Below, piece after piece: positions 35,242 through 42,367 of a stretch of 42,367 nucleotides of DNA; the first letter of the stretch is position 1; the number at the start of each line of letters is the position of its first letter. Under the pieces are notes generated by a model. That model saw only the letters and a list, made by a program, of their open reading frames with translations. It was not told the DNA's origin and made no database searches. The stretch spans positions 1 to 42,367 of the forward strand of contig JAKSBQ010000232.1 of NCBI GenBank assembly GCA_022361075.1, given 5' to 3'. Origin of the DNA: Opitutales bacterium (GTDB taxonomy: Bacteria > Verrucomicrobiota > Verrucomicrobiia > Opitutales > JAFGAQ01). The position numbers were made by a program, and so were the translations under genes.

Positions 35242-35259
35242 TGAAAAACGTACGGAAAA

Positions 35260-35538
35260 TTATCCGATAAATGAACCGAGTTTGCCTAAATCGTCGTGCG
35301 GACGTGCGATGACTTGAACAGAGACCACGTCACCCACTTTTGCGCCTGCCTCAGCTCCGGCGTCGACAGCGGCTTTCACCGATGCGACATCACCAGTGAA
35401 GATTCCGGTCACAAGGCCACTTCCAACCTTTTCCCAACCAGTCATTTTCACGTCTGCCGCCTTGAGCGCCGCGTCACTTGCTTCAACCAGGGTGATGAGT
35501 CCCTTAGTTTCGATCATTCCTAATGCTTTGGATGCCAT
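35260..35538 (-). CDS. BMC-H hexameric shell protein, pore GSG
   Basis: 92 residues: KALGMIETKGLITLVEASDA at the start and VQVIARPHDDLG near the end. The pore loop is VGSGL (Gly39-Ser40-Gly41), the classical type thought to let small polar metabolites pass. No tail extension. It is the second shell gene of the operon, 38 bp after the preceding BMC-H gene. Confidence 0.96.
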   Translation of the reverse strand: MASKALGMIETKGLITLVEASDAALKAADVKMTGWEKVGSGLVTGIFTGDVASVKAAVDAGAEAGAKVGDVVSVQVIARPHDDLGKLGSFIG

Positions 35539-35576
35539 AACTATAAAAATTTGAGTTATTAAATTACTTCGTATTC

Positions 35577-35846
35577 CTAGAAACCGAATTGCTTGAGTAG
35601 GTCGGGGTGAGGACGTGCGATCACATCCGAGCCGACTAATTCTCCTACACTTGAGGCAGCCTCAGAACCCGCTTCAACTGCAGCCTTCACGCTCCCTACA
35701 TCACCTTTTACAATCACGGTGAGGAAACCTCCTCCGATCTGCACTTGCTTCACTAATTCAACGCCTGCCGCTTTCGACATCGCGTCGCTCGCTTCAACGC
35801 TTCCGACGAATCCGCGGGTTTCAATCATTCCAATTGAGTCACTCAT
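35577..35846 (-). CDS. BMC-H hexameric shell protein, pore GGG
   Basis: 89 residues: SIGMIETRGFVGSVEASDAM at the start and DVIARPHPDLLKQFGF at the end. The pore loop reads QIGGGF (Gly38-Gly39-Gly40), lacking the usual Ser. It follows pduL by 21 bp and is the first shell gene transcribed, which often marks an abundant component. Confidence 0.96.
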   Translation of the reverse strand: MSDSIGMIETRGFVGSVEASDAMSKAAGVELVKQVQIGGGFLTVIVKGDVGSVKAAVEAGSEAASSVGELVGSDVIARPHPDLLKQFGF

Positions 35847-35867
35847 AATATGCTTTGTTGTTTAAAT

Positions 35868-36545
35868 TCAGGTTAAAAGTTCACAGCGGGTCTCTGCATC
35901 AAGCCCACAGGCGTTGCCCTCATCGGTATCGAGGTGCACCTCAAGCTTAAATTCTGGCTTCACACGCACAAAAACCCGGTCAAAAGTCAGCCCACATTCA
36001 CCGTGAACCTTAAGTTTCATAAAATCTTTGTCCTTCACACCGTAGTGAGCAGCATCCTCAGGTGACATATGCACGTGAATCGCCGCACGGATGACCCCGT
36101 TGTCCATCTTGAAATACCCATTCGGCCCCATCAGCATGCAACCCGGTGTTCCTTCGATGTCGCCAGATTGCCGAACAGGCACTTCGAACCCCAATGACCG
36201 TGCATCCGTATACGCGAGCTCCACCTGGTTGATGTCACGACAGGGACCCAAAATTCTAAGATTGGAAATCACACGACTGCGCGGACCAATCAGCGTCACC
36301 GATTCCTCTGCAGCATATTGTCCTTCCTGATACAACCACTTCATCGGCTTAAGTTGATGTCCTGCTCCAAACAACGCTTCAACCGCATCTTGGGTCAGGT
36401 GACAATGCCTCGCACTTACATTGACAAGGAGTGGATTCGGGCCCTCACTTTTCGAAGCTTTTTGCACACCCATGTGTTCGTAAAGGCTTTGCCTCACGAG
36501 CTGCTCAATAAGTGTCTTGTCAGGATGATGAAGGATCTGTCCCAT
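35868..36545 (-). CDS. pduL: Phosphate acyltransferase of the PduL family with N-terminal encapsulation peptide
   Basis: 225 residues. The tag-like helix DKTLIEQLVRQSLYEHMG near the N-terminus is followed by a linker to residue 36. The PduL core has VNVSARHCHLTQDAVEALFG (zinc ligands in the HCH motif), GPRSRVISNLRILGPCR, NGVIRAAIHVHMSPEDA and FVRVKPEFKLEVHLDTDEGN. It exchanges CoA for phosphate, here presumably lactyl-CoA to lactyl-phosphate, and so regenerates CoA inside the shell. It is the first gene of the microcompartment operon, divergent from lutABC. Confidence 0.95.
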   Translation of the reverse strand: MGQILHHPDKTLIEQLVRQSLYEHMGVQKASKSEGPNPLLVNVSARHCHLTQDAVEALFGAGHQLKPMKWLYQEGQYAAEESVTLIGPRSRVISNLRILGPCRDINQVELAYTDARSLGFEVPVRQSGDIEGTPGCMLMGPNGYFKMDNGVIRAAIHVHMSPEDAAHYGVKDKDFMKLKVHGECGLTFDRVFVRVKPEFKLEVHLDTDEGNACGLDAETRCELLT

Positions 36546-36813
36546 TGTGTAGCGGAAAAATATGGTTTTGTTTGGTTTTAAGCGTTATATATTTGGATTT
36601 ACAAGAACAATATCCATGTTTTCAAAGATTTTTCCATCTTTTCCCACATATTTTGAGGTGTTTTTGATCTTCTTTGTTGGAAAATGCTCTCAATATCCTT
36701 ATAAAAACCAAAAATACTTTCACTTTTCACAAGATAATAAAGCATAAAGTTCACTTTTATCGAAAAATTCCCAAACAAACCCAACACCACAGATTTTACC
36801 CGTATTTCAAAGA
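36546..36813. promoter_or_regulatory. Divergent control region between the BMC operon and lutABC
   Basis: 268 bp, very AT-rich with many T runs, and no convincing ORF. It must contain promoters for pduL (minus) and lutA (plus). On the minus strand TTGAAA and TGTAAA are spaced 16 bp apart near 36605-36635, a weak candidate. Sharing this region would let one regulator match compartment and lactate oxidation. Confidence 0.4.
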
Positions 36814-37578
36814 ATGAACGCTCCAAAGCCCAAACCAAGTAAGGAAGTCGACCTGATGATTACCTGCTTGTGTGACACATTTTACGATCAGGTTGCAGCA
36901 TCAACCGTCAAAGTGCTTGAACACGTAGGGTGCACCGTCCAGGTTCCAGAAGCCCAAACTTGTTGCGGACAACCCGCCTTCAACGCCGGCGATTGGAAAG
37001 CAGCTCGCAAGGTGATCCAACATACACTCAAAGCGTTCTCAAGTGAGCGCACCGTCGTCATCCCGTCCGGATCCTGTAACCACATGGTGCAACATGGTTA
37101 CCCTCTGGCGTTCGAGGAGTCAGATGATCTGGAGGATGTGATTTCCTTTGCTAAAAGATGCTGGGAGTTGGCGGATTACTTGGTAAATGGTCTGGGTGTC
37201 AAAAAATGGCCCGGAAAGTTTGACGGTAAGATTTCGTTGCATCGTTCCTGTCATACGAGAGGAAGTGATAGCTACGCATCCGCAGTTCAGTTGCTAAGTT
37301 CGATCGAAGGATTGGAATTGCTTGAGTTTGATGAATCGGAGCAATGCTGCGGATTTGGTGGAACCTTTTCGGTCGCCTACCCAAACACTTCGACATCGAT
37401 GGGTAAGTTGAAGATTGAGAAACTCACTGCCGTTAAACCGAACTACATTGGAGCGACCGACATGGCATGCATGCTTCACATGGGAGGAATCGCCAGTAAA
37501 GAGGAAACACCCTTCAAGGTCATGCATATCGCACAAATTCTCGATCAAGCCCTGCAAACAAAGGAAGCGATCGCATGA
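36814..37578 (+). CDS. lutA: Lactate oxidation complex subunit LutA
   Basis: 254 residues with two CCG cysteine-rich domains: CLCDTFYDQV then TCCGQPAFNAGD in the first, and SLHRSCHTRG then QCCGFGGTFSV in the second. These bind iron-sulfur clusters and mark LutA/YkgE. With LutB and LutC it oxidises L-lactate to pyruvate in the cytoplasm. Its stop overlaps lutB by 4 bases. The divergent BMC operon is predicted to make L-lactate, so this operon would bring that carbon into central metabolism. Confidence 0.95.
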   Translation: MNAPKPKPSKEVDLMITCLCDTFYDQVAASTVKVLEHVGCTVQVPEAQTCCGQPAFNAGDWKAARKVIQHTLKAFSSERTVVIPSGSCNHMVQHGYPLAFEESDDLEDVISFAKRCWELADYLVNGLGVKKWPGKFDGKISLHRSCHTRGSDSYASAVQLLSSIEGLELLEFDESEQCCGFGGTFSVAYPNTSTSMGKLKIEKLTAVKPNYIGATDMACMLHMGGIASKEETPFKVMHIAQILDQALQTKEAIA

Positions 37579-38969
37579 AGACTTATCAACCCATTGATGC
37601 GTTCGCGCGGGACGCTGAACCGGAGGTCAAAGCCTCTGTCTACTCCACCAGCAAGGCAAAATACGACAAAAGACTCGCGTCTCTCTCCACCGGGTTTACT
37701 GCGCCGGACGATCTTCGCAAACTTGCCGGTCAAATCAAACAGCACACGATCGAACATCTTGATCAATACTTGGAGCAAGCGGTTACCAATCTCGAAAATA
37801 ATGGAGCGAAGGTGCACTTCGCCTCAACTCCTGAGGATGCCAATCAAACCATTCTCGGGATCATGCAATCGATCAATGCCTCGCGCATGATCAAATCCAA
37901 GAGTATGGTTTCTGAAGAAATCCACTTGAACGCCTTCCTCGAGAAACATGGCCTCGAAAGCGTGGAGAGTGATCTGGGAGAATTCATCGTGCAGCTGGAT
38001 GACGACATGCCCTCCCACATCGTCACTCCCATCATTCATAAAAACAGGAGGCAGATCGCCACGACTTTCGAAAAACATGGCCTTGGTGACTACAACGATG
38101 ATCCGGAAACCATCACCAGGCGCGCTCGAAAATACCTTCGTGAAAAATACCTCGAAGCGGAGGTAGGTCTGACAGGAGCAAATTTTCTATCGGCTGAAAG
38201 CGGTCGTGTCGCCATCGTCACCAACGAAGGTAACGCCCGCTTCTCGATCAGCGCAAACCGCACTCACATCGTTCTACTAGGAATAGAGAAACTGGTTCCG
38301 CGCGACAAGGATCTGGCGCTCTACCTCAACCTCCTAGCCCGATCTGCAACTGGTCAACAGTTGACAGTCTACACTCAATTTTTGAACGCACCGAAGTCCG
38401 CTGATCAGCCAGACGGACCCGAGCAACTTCATGTGGTTTTTCTCGATAACGGAAGGAGTGAAATCCTCGGCGGCGAGTTCAAGTCGATCCTGCGTTGCAT
38501 CCGTTGCGGTGCTTGTCTGAATGTCTGCCCGGTTTATCGCCAATCCAGCGGCCACGCTTACAGAGCGGTTTACCCGGGGCCGGTCGGAGCCGTGCTGAGT
38601 CCGTTGCTAAAAAGCAATTCTTACCCCGACTTCGCCGACCTCCCCAAAGCTTCCAGTCTTTGCGGAGCGTGCAACGAAGTCTGCCCGGTCGACATCCCAC
38701 TTCCTGAACTACTGCTGCGTCATCGAAATAAATCCAAAATCGAACACCAAAAAAAGGCCGCCGCTGGAACTCCTCCTCTCGGAGCATGGGCCGAGCTCTG
38801 CAGTCACCCAACACTGTGGAAAACAACGCTAGCCACCGGGAAGGCGATGAATCATCTGCCCATTGACAAAATGCCTATACCTCCGATCCAAGCCTGGACT
38901 CACTCCCGCGAACTTCCGGAGTTTCGAGGAGGGAAGTTCCGCAAGTGGTTTAAACAAAGAAAATCCTAA
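37575..38969 (+). CDS. lutB: Lactate oxidation iron-sulfur subunit LutB
   Basis: 464 residues. The N-terminal LUD-like part (EDANQTILGIMQSINASRMI, KSMVSEEIHLN, GANFLSAESGRVAIVTNEGN) is followed by two ferredoxin-type cluster motifs, CIRCGACLNVCPVY from about residue 308 and CGACNEVCPVDIP from about 362. The C-terminus matches the LutB tail (FRGGKFRKWFKQ). Overlap with lutA (ATGA) shows translational coupling; lutC follows by 12 bp. Confidence 0.95.
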   Translation: MKTYQPIDAFARDAEPEVKASVYSTSKAKYDKRLASLSTGFTAPDDLRKLAGQIKQHTIEHLDQYLEQAVTNLENNGAKVHFASTPEDANQTILGIMQSINASRMIKSKSMVSEEIHLNAFLEKHGLESVESDLGEFIVQLDDDMPSHIVTPIIHKNRRQIATTFEKHGLGDYNDDPETITRRARKYLREKYLEAEVGLTGANFLSAESGRVAIVTNEGNARFSISANRTHIVLLGIEKLVPRDKDLALYLNLLARSATGQQLTVYTQFLNAPKSADQPDGPEQLHVVFLDNGRSEILGGEFKSILRCIRCGACLNVCPVYRQSSGHAYRAVYPGPVGAVLSPLLKSNSYPDFADLPKASSLCGACNEVCPVDIPLPELLLRHRNKSKIEHQKKAAAGTPPLGAWAELCSHPTLWKTTLATGKAMNHLPIDKMPIPPIQAWTHSRELPEFRGGKFRKWFKQRKS

Positions 38970-38981
38970 GCGAGCAAAGTC

Positions 38982-39602
38982 ATGTCACGTTCCAATATTT
39001 TTCAATCCATTCAACAAGCAACTCAATCCATTCCAGCCGAGGCGAAAACACCTTTGCCGGACTGGAAACCAGGTGATTTGCAATCCGCCTTCACCCCACA
39101 GGATCAAGCCGATCTCTGGGAGGTCTTTAAAGATCGGTTCATCGCGGTCAACGGTAAGGTCATCGAAGACACATCCGAGTTCCAGGACATTCTTCAGAGC
39201 GAACCCGGTTCGAAACTCTATGTCGACCCCTTGGTCTTTCAAAGTATTCAGCCTCTGGCAGAAGGAATGAATCTGGAGATCTGCCAAACCTTTGATGTAG
39301 ATCATGTCGACGACTATCCGATCTCGGTCACTTTGGCCGCAGGCATCATCGCCGAAACGGGTACTGTCATTATTAAAGAGAACCAAACCTCCAGTCGCCT
39401 CTCTGCCCTCGCCCCCTGGACCCACATCACCCTCGTCGATAAACGAACAACCGTTTATGCCACTTTGCTGGACGCAATCTCCGATTTAGCCGACGACCCC
39501 TATGTTGTCTTCATCACTGGCCCTTCCAAAACCGCCGACGTCGAAGGCATCCTCATCGAAGGTGTCCACGGCCCCGGCGAACAGATTTGTCTGAGGATTT
39601 AG
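38982..39602 (+). CDS. lutC: Lactate oxidation subunit LutC
   Basis: 206-residue LUD-domain protein (DUF162). VTLAAGIIAETGTVIIKENQ and VVFITGPSKTADVEGILIEG, then VHGPGEQ, are signature segments. It completes LutABC. The gene ends the plus-strand operon and converges with the glycoside hydrolase gene, leaving only 26 bp in which I see no terminator. Confidence 0.94.
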   Translation: MSRSNIFQSIQQATQSIPAEAKTPLPDWKPGDLQSAFTPQDQADLWEVFKDRFIAVNGKVIEDTSEFQDILQSEPGSKLYVDPLVFQSIQPLAEGMNLEICQTFDVDHVDDYPISVTLAAGIIAETGTVIIKENQTSSRLSALAPWTHITLVDKRTTVYATLLDAISDLADDPYVVFITGPSKTADVEGILIEGVHGPGEQICLRI

Positions 39603-39628
39603 ATAAACGGAAGGTGTAAAAAGAAGTC

Positions 39629-41773
39629 CTATTCTTTCTTAATTATTTCTACCTCTTCTCTGATCGATTCGAGCGTCGCATCCCAATCAATGTAACCTGC
39701 ACGGGATAACAATTGAGGTGCGTATTGCTGTTTCGCGGAGTCACCATAGGCAGCCCAGGCATCGACGGATTGCTCAAGGAAATCAACCGCATGCGCATGA
39801 GCTTCAGTCTTATTTCTGTCCGCACGGTAAATCGCCAATTCGGCGGCAGCCCGAATCTTCAGGGCATAGTATCGAGCTAGATTCGCCATGATCTCAAAAT
39901 CTAGGAGCGTTGAACGGGAGTCCGGTGATAAATCTCCAGCTTTTGACCGGAGACTGTTTGCGCCTCCCACAGCTTCCTCCGCCAAAGCTTCAAGAGTGTC
40001 GGCTACTTCGTGTGGGGTCGTACCCTCGAAGTGTTGATCGTTGATGACAGAATCCGCATATTCCTGAACGGAGAGAAAACCGGAACCACGCAGTGGTGGA
40101 TGGGCGAAGAAACTATCGTCCAGCCCCAAATAGCCATTTTTGGAACACATGCCTTCAAATGCGAACTGTGCATCGTTTACTCGAAAGAAGAACCGATCCA
40201 CCCACGAAACAATCTTCGAACTGGCCGACCAAGTGTCATACAACAGCGAGGTATCTAACTCTGGATGCTTTTGGGCCAAACGATTCTCAAAATAGTCACG
40301 TCCTAAAGTCAGGTCATAACCAAGTCGCCCCCATTGCATGAACCGATACCAGTGTTTGTCCACTTCCCACTGATCCTGAAGCTCAGGAGTAGTATAGTTA
40401 AAGGCCTTGCCCCAAACGTAACTGTCTGCACCCATGTAGAAACCTGCTTCGTGTCGCATGACATCGCGCGGAACATTCGCGAGGAACTCTCTTACATAAT
40501 CCGGATTGCCCCAACGAAGCATGAAAAGATCATCGTTACGGAGGTTAAGCCAACAAGGGATCCCGGTTTCCTCGAGTAGCTCACGATACTCGAAGTCGAG
40601 GTAAGGTGAGGTGGTATTCGAGAACAACCGGGCTCTCGCGTATTTGTGCCCTGTATTGAAGGGAACATTGTATTCCGCAAAGCTCTCAGCACTTTTACTC
40701 AAATCTGCCCAAAGCCTTCTGAAGATGAAGCGCAGTTCTCTTTCGGAATCATCCTTCAACACGTCCAGAACTCCCATTCCGTAAGTCTGGTAAAGCCATT
40801 CTTCGATGCCGATCTTCCACTTTTTCTTTCGATTTACGTTTTCTCCGGCGGCAACACCGATGCCATCGATTTGCGGATAGGTTTTCAGAAACTGCTCAAT
40901 ACAGTAACGCTGGTAGGCAATCATCTCGGGATTGTCCTGCTCACGCGTAATTCCGTACTTTCCATGAGCATTCCAGTTAAAAATATTCCAATGGAAAAAG
41001 TAGATTTCGATACCAAGAGATTCCGCGTAATCGAAGACCTTCGTCCAATAGGCGATCTTTTCGTCCAAGGTAATTTCCAGGATGATCTCGTGGTTCTGAG
41101 GGTCAAAAAGATTGTAATCGTTAAAATGCCTGTTTGTTGAGGGATCGAGAGGGATGTTGATTTTGCCAACATTGTCAAAGTTCACGTCCGGATACTTGGG
41201 TAACTTCACGATTCCCGGGTAAGGATTGGTCGTCCAGAGCGTGAGCACATTGTAGCGATTACGCGCCATCATATTGATGTAGTTCTTCCAAAACGCAAAG
41301 TCCCACATCGTTGCAACGTTTTCCTGAGCTGCGTCTCCCGTGTCATCATAGCTTGGTGTGCGCCCATCAAATGGGATGTTAAACTTCAACCCTCGGCGGA
41401 AAATGTAAGGCTTACGTGCGTAGTCTGCGATATCCTCCAGCTTCTCTCCGAAAGATACTTTTTCAGCGATCTCAATTGCCGCGTACATCGCACCCACCGA
41501 GTCACCTGCCGTCACTCGCATTCCACGTTCGCCCTCTTGCTCGATACGGTAGGATTGGGGTCCCATACCCGGTCCAAACTCCCTAAAACGGACCGTGTAA
41601 TCTCCGGATCGATCGGTTATTGAGTATCCAGCCTTTTTCAGTTTGGCCTCGAGTTCACCGACACCAAACGCGACAGCCGAGTCATTTGCATCGTAAACAA
41701 TTTGAACGGAAGAGGCACCTGAAGCACCTGCGACCCAAAAACACACCAGTAAAACAAGAATGTAGGATTTCAT
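39629..41773 (-). CDS. Secreted glycoside hydrolase-like protein with GH67-type N-terminal domain
   Basis: 714 residues from ATG 41773, which begins the signal peptide MKSYILVLLVCFWVAGASGA; the longer frame adds 21 unlikely residues. Residues about 22-110 resemble the alpha-glucuronidase (GH67) N-terminal domain (DANDSAVAFGVGELEAKLKK, RVTAGDSVGAMYAAIEIAE). The middle looks like a TIM barrel (FWKNYINMMARNRYNVLTLW, IEIYFFHWNIFNW, IDGIGVAAGENVN). A helical C-terminal region follows. The Glu in GVAAGENV is a catalytic candidate. GH67 or GH115 membership is not certain; it may be a separate, poorly described family. It could trim uronic acids from the glycan processed by this locus. Confidence 0.65.
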   Translation of the reverse strand: MKSYILVLLVCFWVAGASGASSVQIVYDANDSAVAFGVGELEAKLKKAGYSITDRSGDYTVRFREFGPGMGPQSYRIEQEGERGMRVTAGDSVGAMYAAIEIAEKVSFGEKLEDIADYARKPYIFRRGLKFNIPFDGRTPSYDDTGDAAQENVATMWDFAFWKNYINMMARNRYNVLTLWTTNPYPGIVKLPKYPDVNFDNVGKINIPLDPSTNRHFNDYNLFDPQNHEIILEITLDEKIAYWTKVFDYAESLGIEIYFFHWNIFNWNAHGKYGITREQDNPEMIAYQRYCIEQFLKTYPQIDGIGVAAGENVNRKKKWKIGIEEWLYQTYGMGVLDVLKDDSERELRFIFRRLWADLSKSAESFAEYNVPFNTGHKYARARLFSNTTSPYLDFEYRELLEETGIPCWLNLRNDDLFMLRWGNPDYVREFLANVPRDVMRHEAGFYMGADSYVWGKAFNYTTPELQDQWEVDKHWYRFMQWGRLGYDLTLGRDYFENRLAQKHPELDTSLLYDTWSASSKIVSWVDRFFFRVNDAQFAFEGMCSKNGYLGLDDSFFAHPPLRGSGFLSVQEYADSVINDQHFEGTTPHEVADTLEALAEEAVGGANSLRSKAGDLSPDSRSTLLDFEIMANLARYYALKIRAAAELAIYRADRNKTEAHAHAVDFLEQSVDAWAAYGDSAKQQYAPQLLSRAGYIDWDATLESIREEVEIIKKE

Positions 41774-41838
41774 GGGGGTAAACGGGGTTAACTGAACAAT
41801 GCTAGATATACGAAACCCACCTGGATGTCTATACACTA

Positions 41839-42367
41839 TTAATTCTTCAAAAAGCTATGTTGGTGAGCGCTTTCAAAACTAGCCTGCAGGATCCGCTCCG
41901 CATCATCCCTCAACTCGATGCCGACAAGTTCATACTCACTTTTAAGATTCGTATGGATGAGGTAAGGATTGTCAGTATTGATGCAAAAAGGAATATCCTC
42001 TTTCGCTAATTCCATGGTCAAGGACGCCATCGCACGATAGTCAGGAAGGGTCCGAGTGACGATGTTGACTGTCGGGCAAAGCTCGAGACAAATCTGGTAT
42101 TCCCTCAGTTGAGAAACCAGCTTCTCTTTCAAAGTTGCTCTCGCCTCTCTTATCTGTATTCCGTGTCCGATGCGATCGGGTTTGATCTCTTGGATCACGT
42201 TCAACATCCCCTCGGGGCCCGAATCTGGACTCTCACCAATGTGGTAGGTTAAGCGGAGGCCTGCTTTATTTGCTTTGGAAAACATCTGAGCGGTCTCCCT
42301 GAGCCAATCTGCATCGTTTTCATTCACGCCAGACTCCGGACCAGCCATATCGACACCCACAACGCCA
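41839..42367 (-). CDS. Adenosine deaminase-like aminohydrolase, 5' end outside window
   Basis: The frame is open through the right edge (GVVGVDMAGPESG reads across the last bases), so only the C-terminal 176 residues are present. Visible active-site segments are TYHIGES (the H-x-G-E of adenosine deaminases), RIGHGI, LCPTVNI and INTDNP. Adenosine deaminases usually have NTDDP; here the second Asp is Asn, which could shift substrate. It would deaminate adenosine or a related purine in the cytoplasm. It lies 65 bp upstream of the glycoside hydrolase on the same strand but seems functionally unrelated. Confidence 0.8.
   Translation of the reverse strand, partial: GVVGVDMAGPESGVNENDADWLRETAQMFSKANKAGLRLTYHIGESPDSGPEGMLNVIQEIKPDRIGHGIQIREARATLKEKLVSQLREYQICLELCPTVNIVTRTLPDYRAMASLTMELAKEDIPFCINTDNPYLIHTNLKSEYELVGIELRDDAERILQASFESAHQHSFLKN

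Noticed and set aside
41774-41836. 21-residue extension of the GH67-like protein
   Set aside because: It would bury the signal peptide that starts at 41773.
1-42367. CRISPR arrays, tRNAs, rRNAs, integrases, transposases or prophage genes
   Set aside because: I looked for regular repeats, cloverleaf-like segments and mobile-element proteins and saw none.

Overview
The window reads as a carbohydrate-utilisation region of a marine-type member of Verrucomicrobiota, most likely class Opitutae. That placement is inference. It rests on the planctomycete/verrucomicrobial (PV-type) bacterial microcompartment (BMC) operon, the TonB-dependent receptors whose mature start reads LSPFVVETTSELGY, the FecR/ECF/STN signalling set, paired sulfatases and a LytS-type kinase. 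I see no tRNA, rRNA, CRISPR array or transposase.

Left arm (1-8743): a GH106-type rhamnosidase cut by the window edge, a secreted alpha/beta hydrolase and a LytS/LytTR two-component pair lie on the plus strand. On the minus strand follow a secreted fusion of a sugar isomerase/epimerase-like TIM barrel with a beta-propeller, and an AraC regulator.

Polysaccharide uptake block (8915-20847, all minus strand). In transcription order it holds a TonB receptor with its own terminator, an STN-domain lipoprotein, an ECF sigma factor, FecR, an STN-TonB receptor with a terminator after it, a sulfatase and a GH97 glycosidase. This looks like a trans-envelope signalling system driving uptake and trimming of a sulfated glycan.

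Transport and control block (21248-25096, plus strand): an NCS1-type permease, a 54-residue membrane protein with a good ribosome binding site, a DeoR regulator and a second sulfatase with an unusual active-site motif.

Rhamnose catabolism (25112-36545, minus strand). The order is PduL, two BMC-H proteins, an acetate-kinase-like protein, a third BMC-H, BMC-P, CoA-acylating aldehyde dehydrogenase, two more BMC-P, class II aldolase, lactate/malate dehydrogenase, a terminator, rhaA, rhaB and a zinc-type alcohol dehydrogenase. The proposed flow is L-rhamnose to rhamnulose to rhamnulose-1-phosphate to DHAP plus L-lactaldehyde. Lactaldehyde would then be oxidised inside the shell to lactyl-CoA, lactyl-phosphate and lactate. 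Divergently, lutABC (36814-39602) would oxidise lactate to pyruvate. No diol dehydratase or glycyl-radical enzyme is present, which favours lactaldehyde as the compartment substrate.

Right arm (39629-42367, minus strand): a secreted GH67-like glycoside hydrolase of uncertain family and an adenosine-deaminase-like gene cut by the right edge. Rhamnosidase, sulfatases and the rhamnose compartment together suggest a sulfated, rhamnose-rich algal glycan such as ulvan or rhamnan sulfate; no characteristic ulvan lyase is visible here, so the substrate stays a hypothesis.
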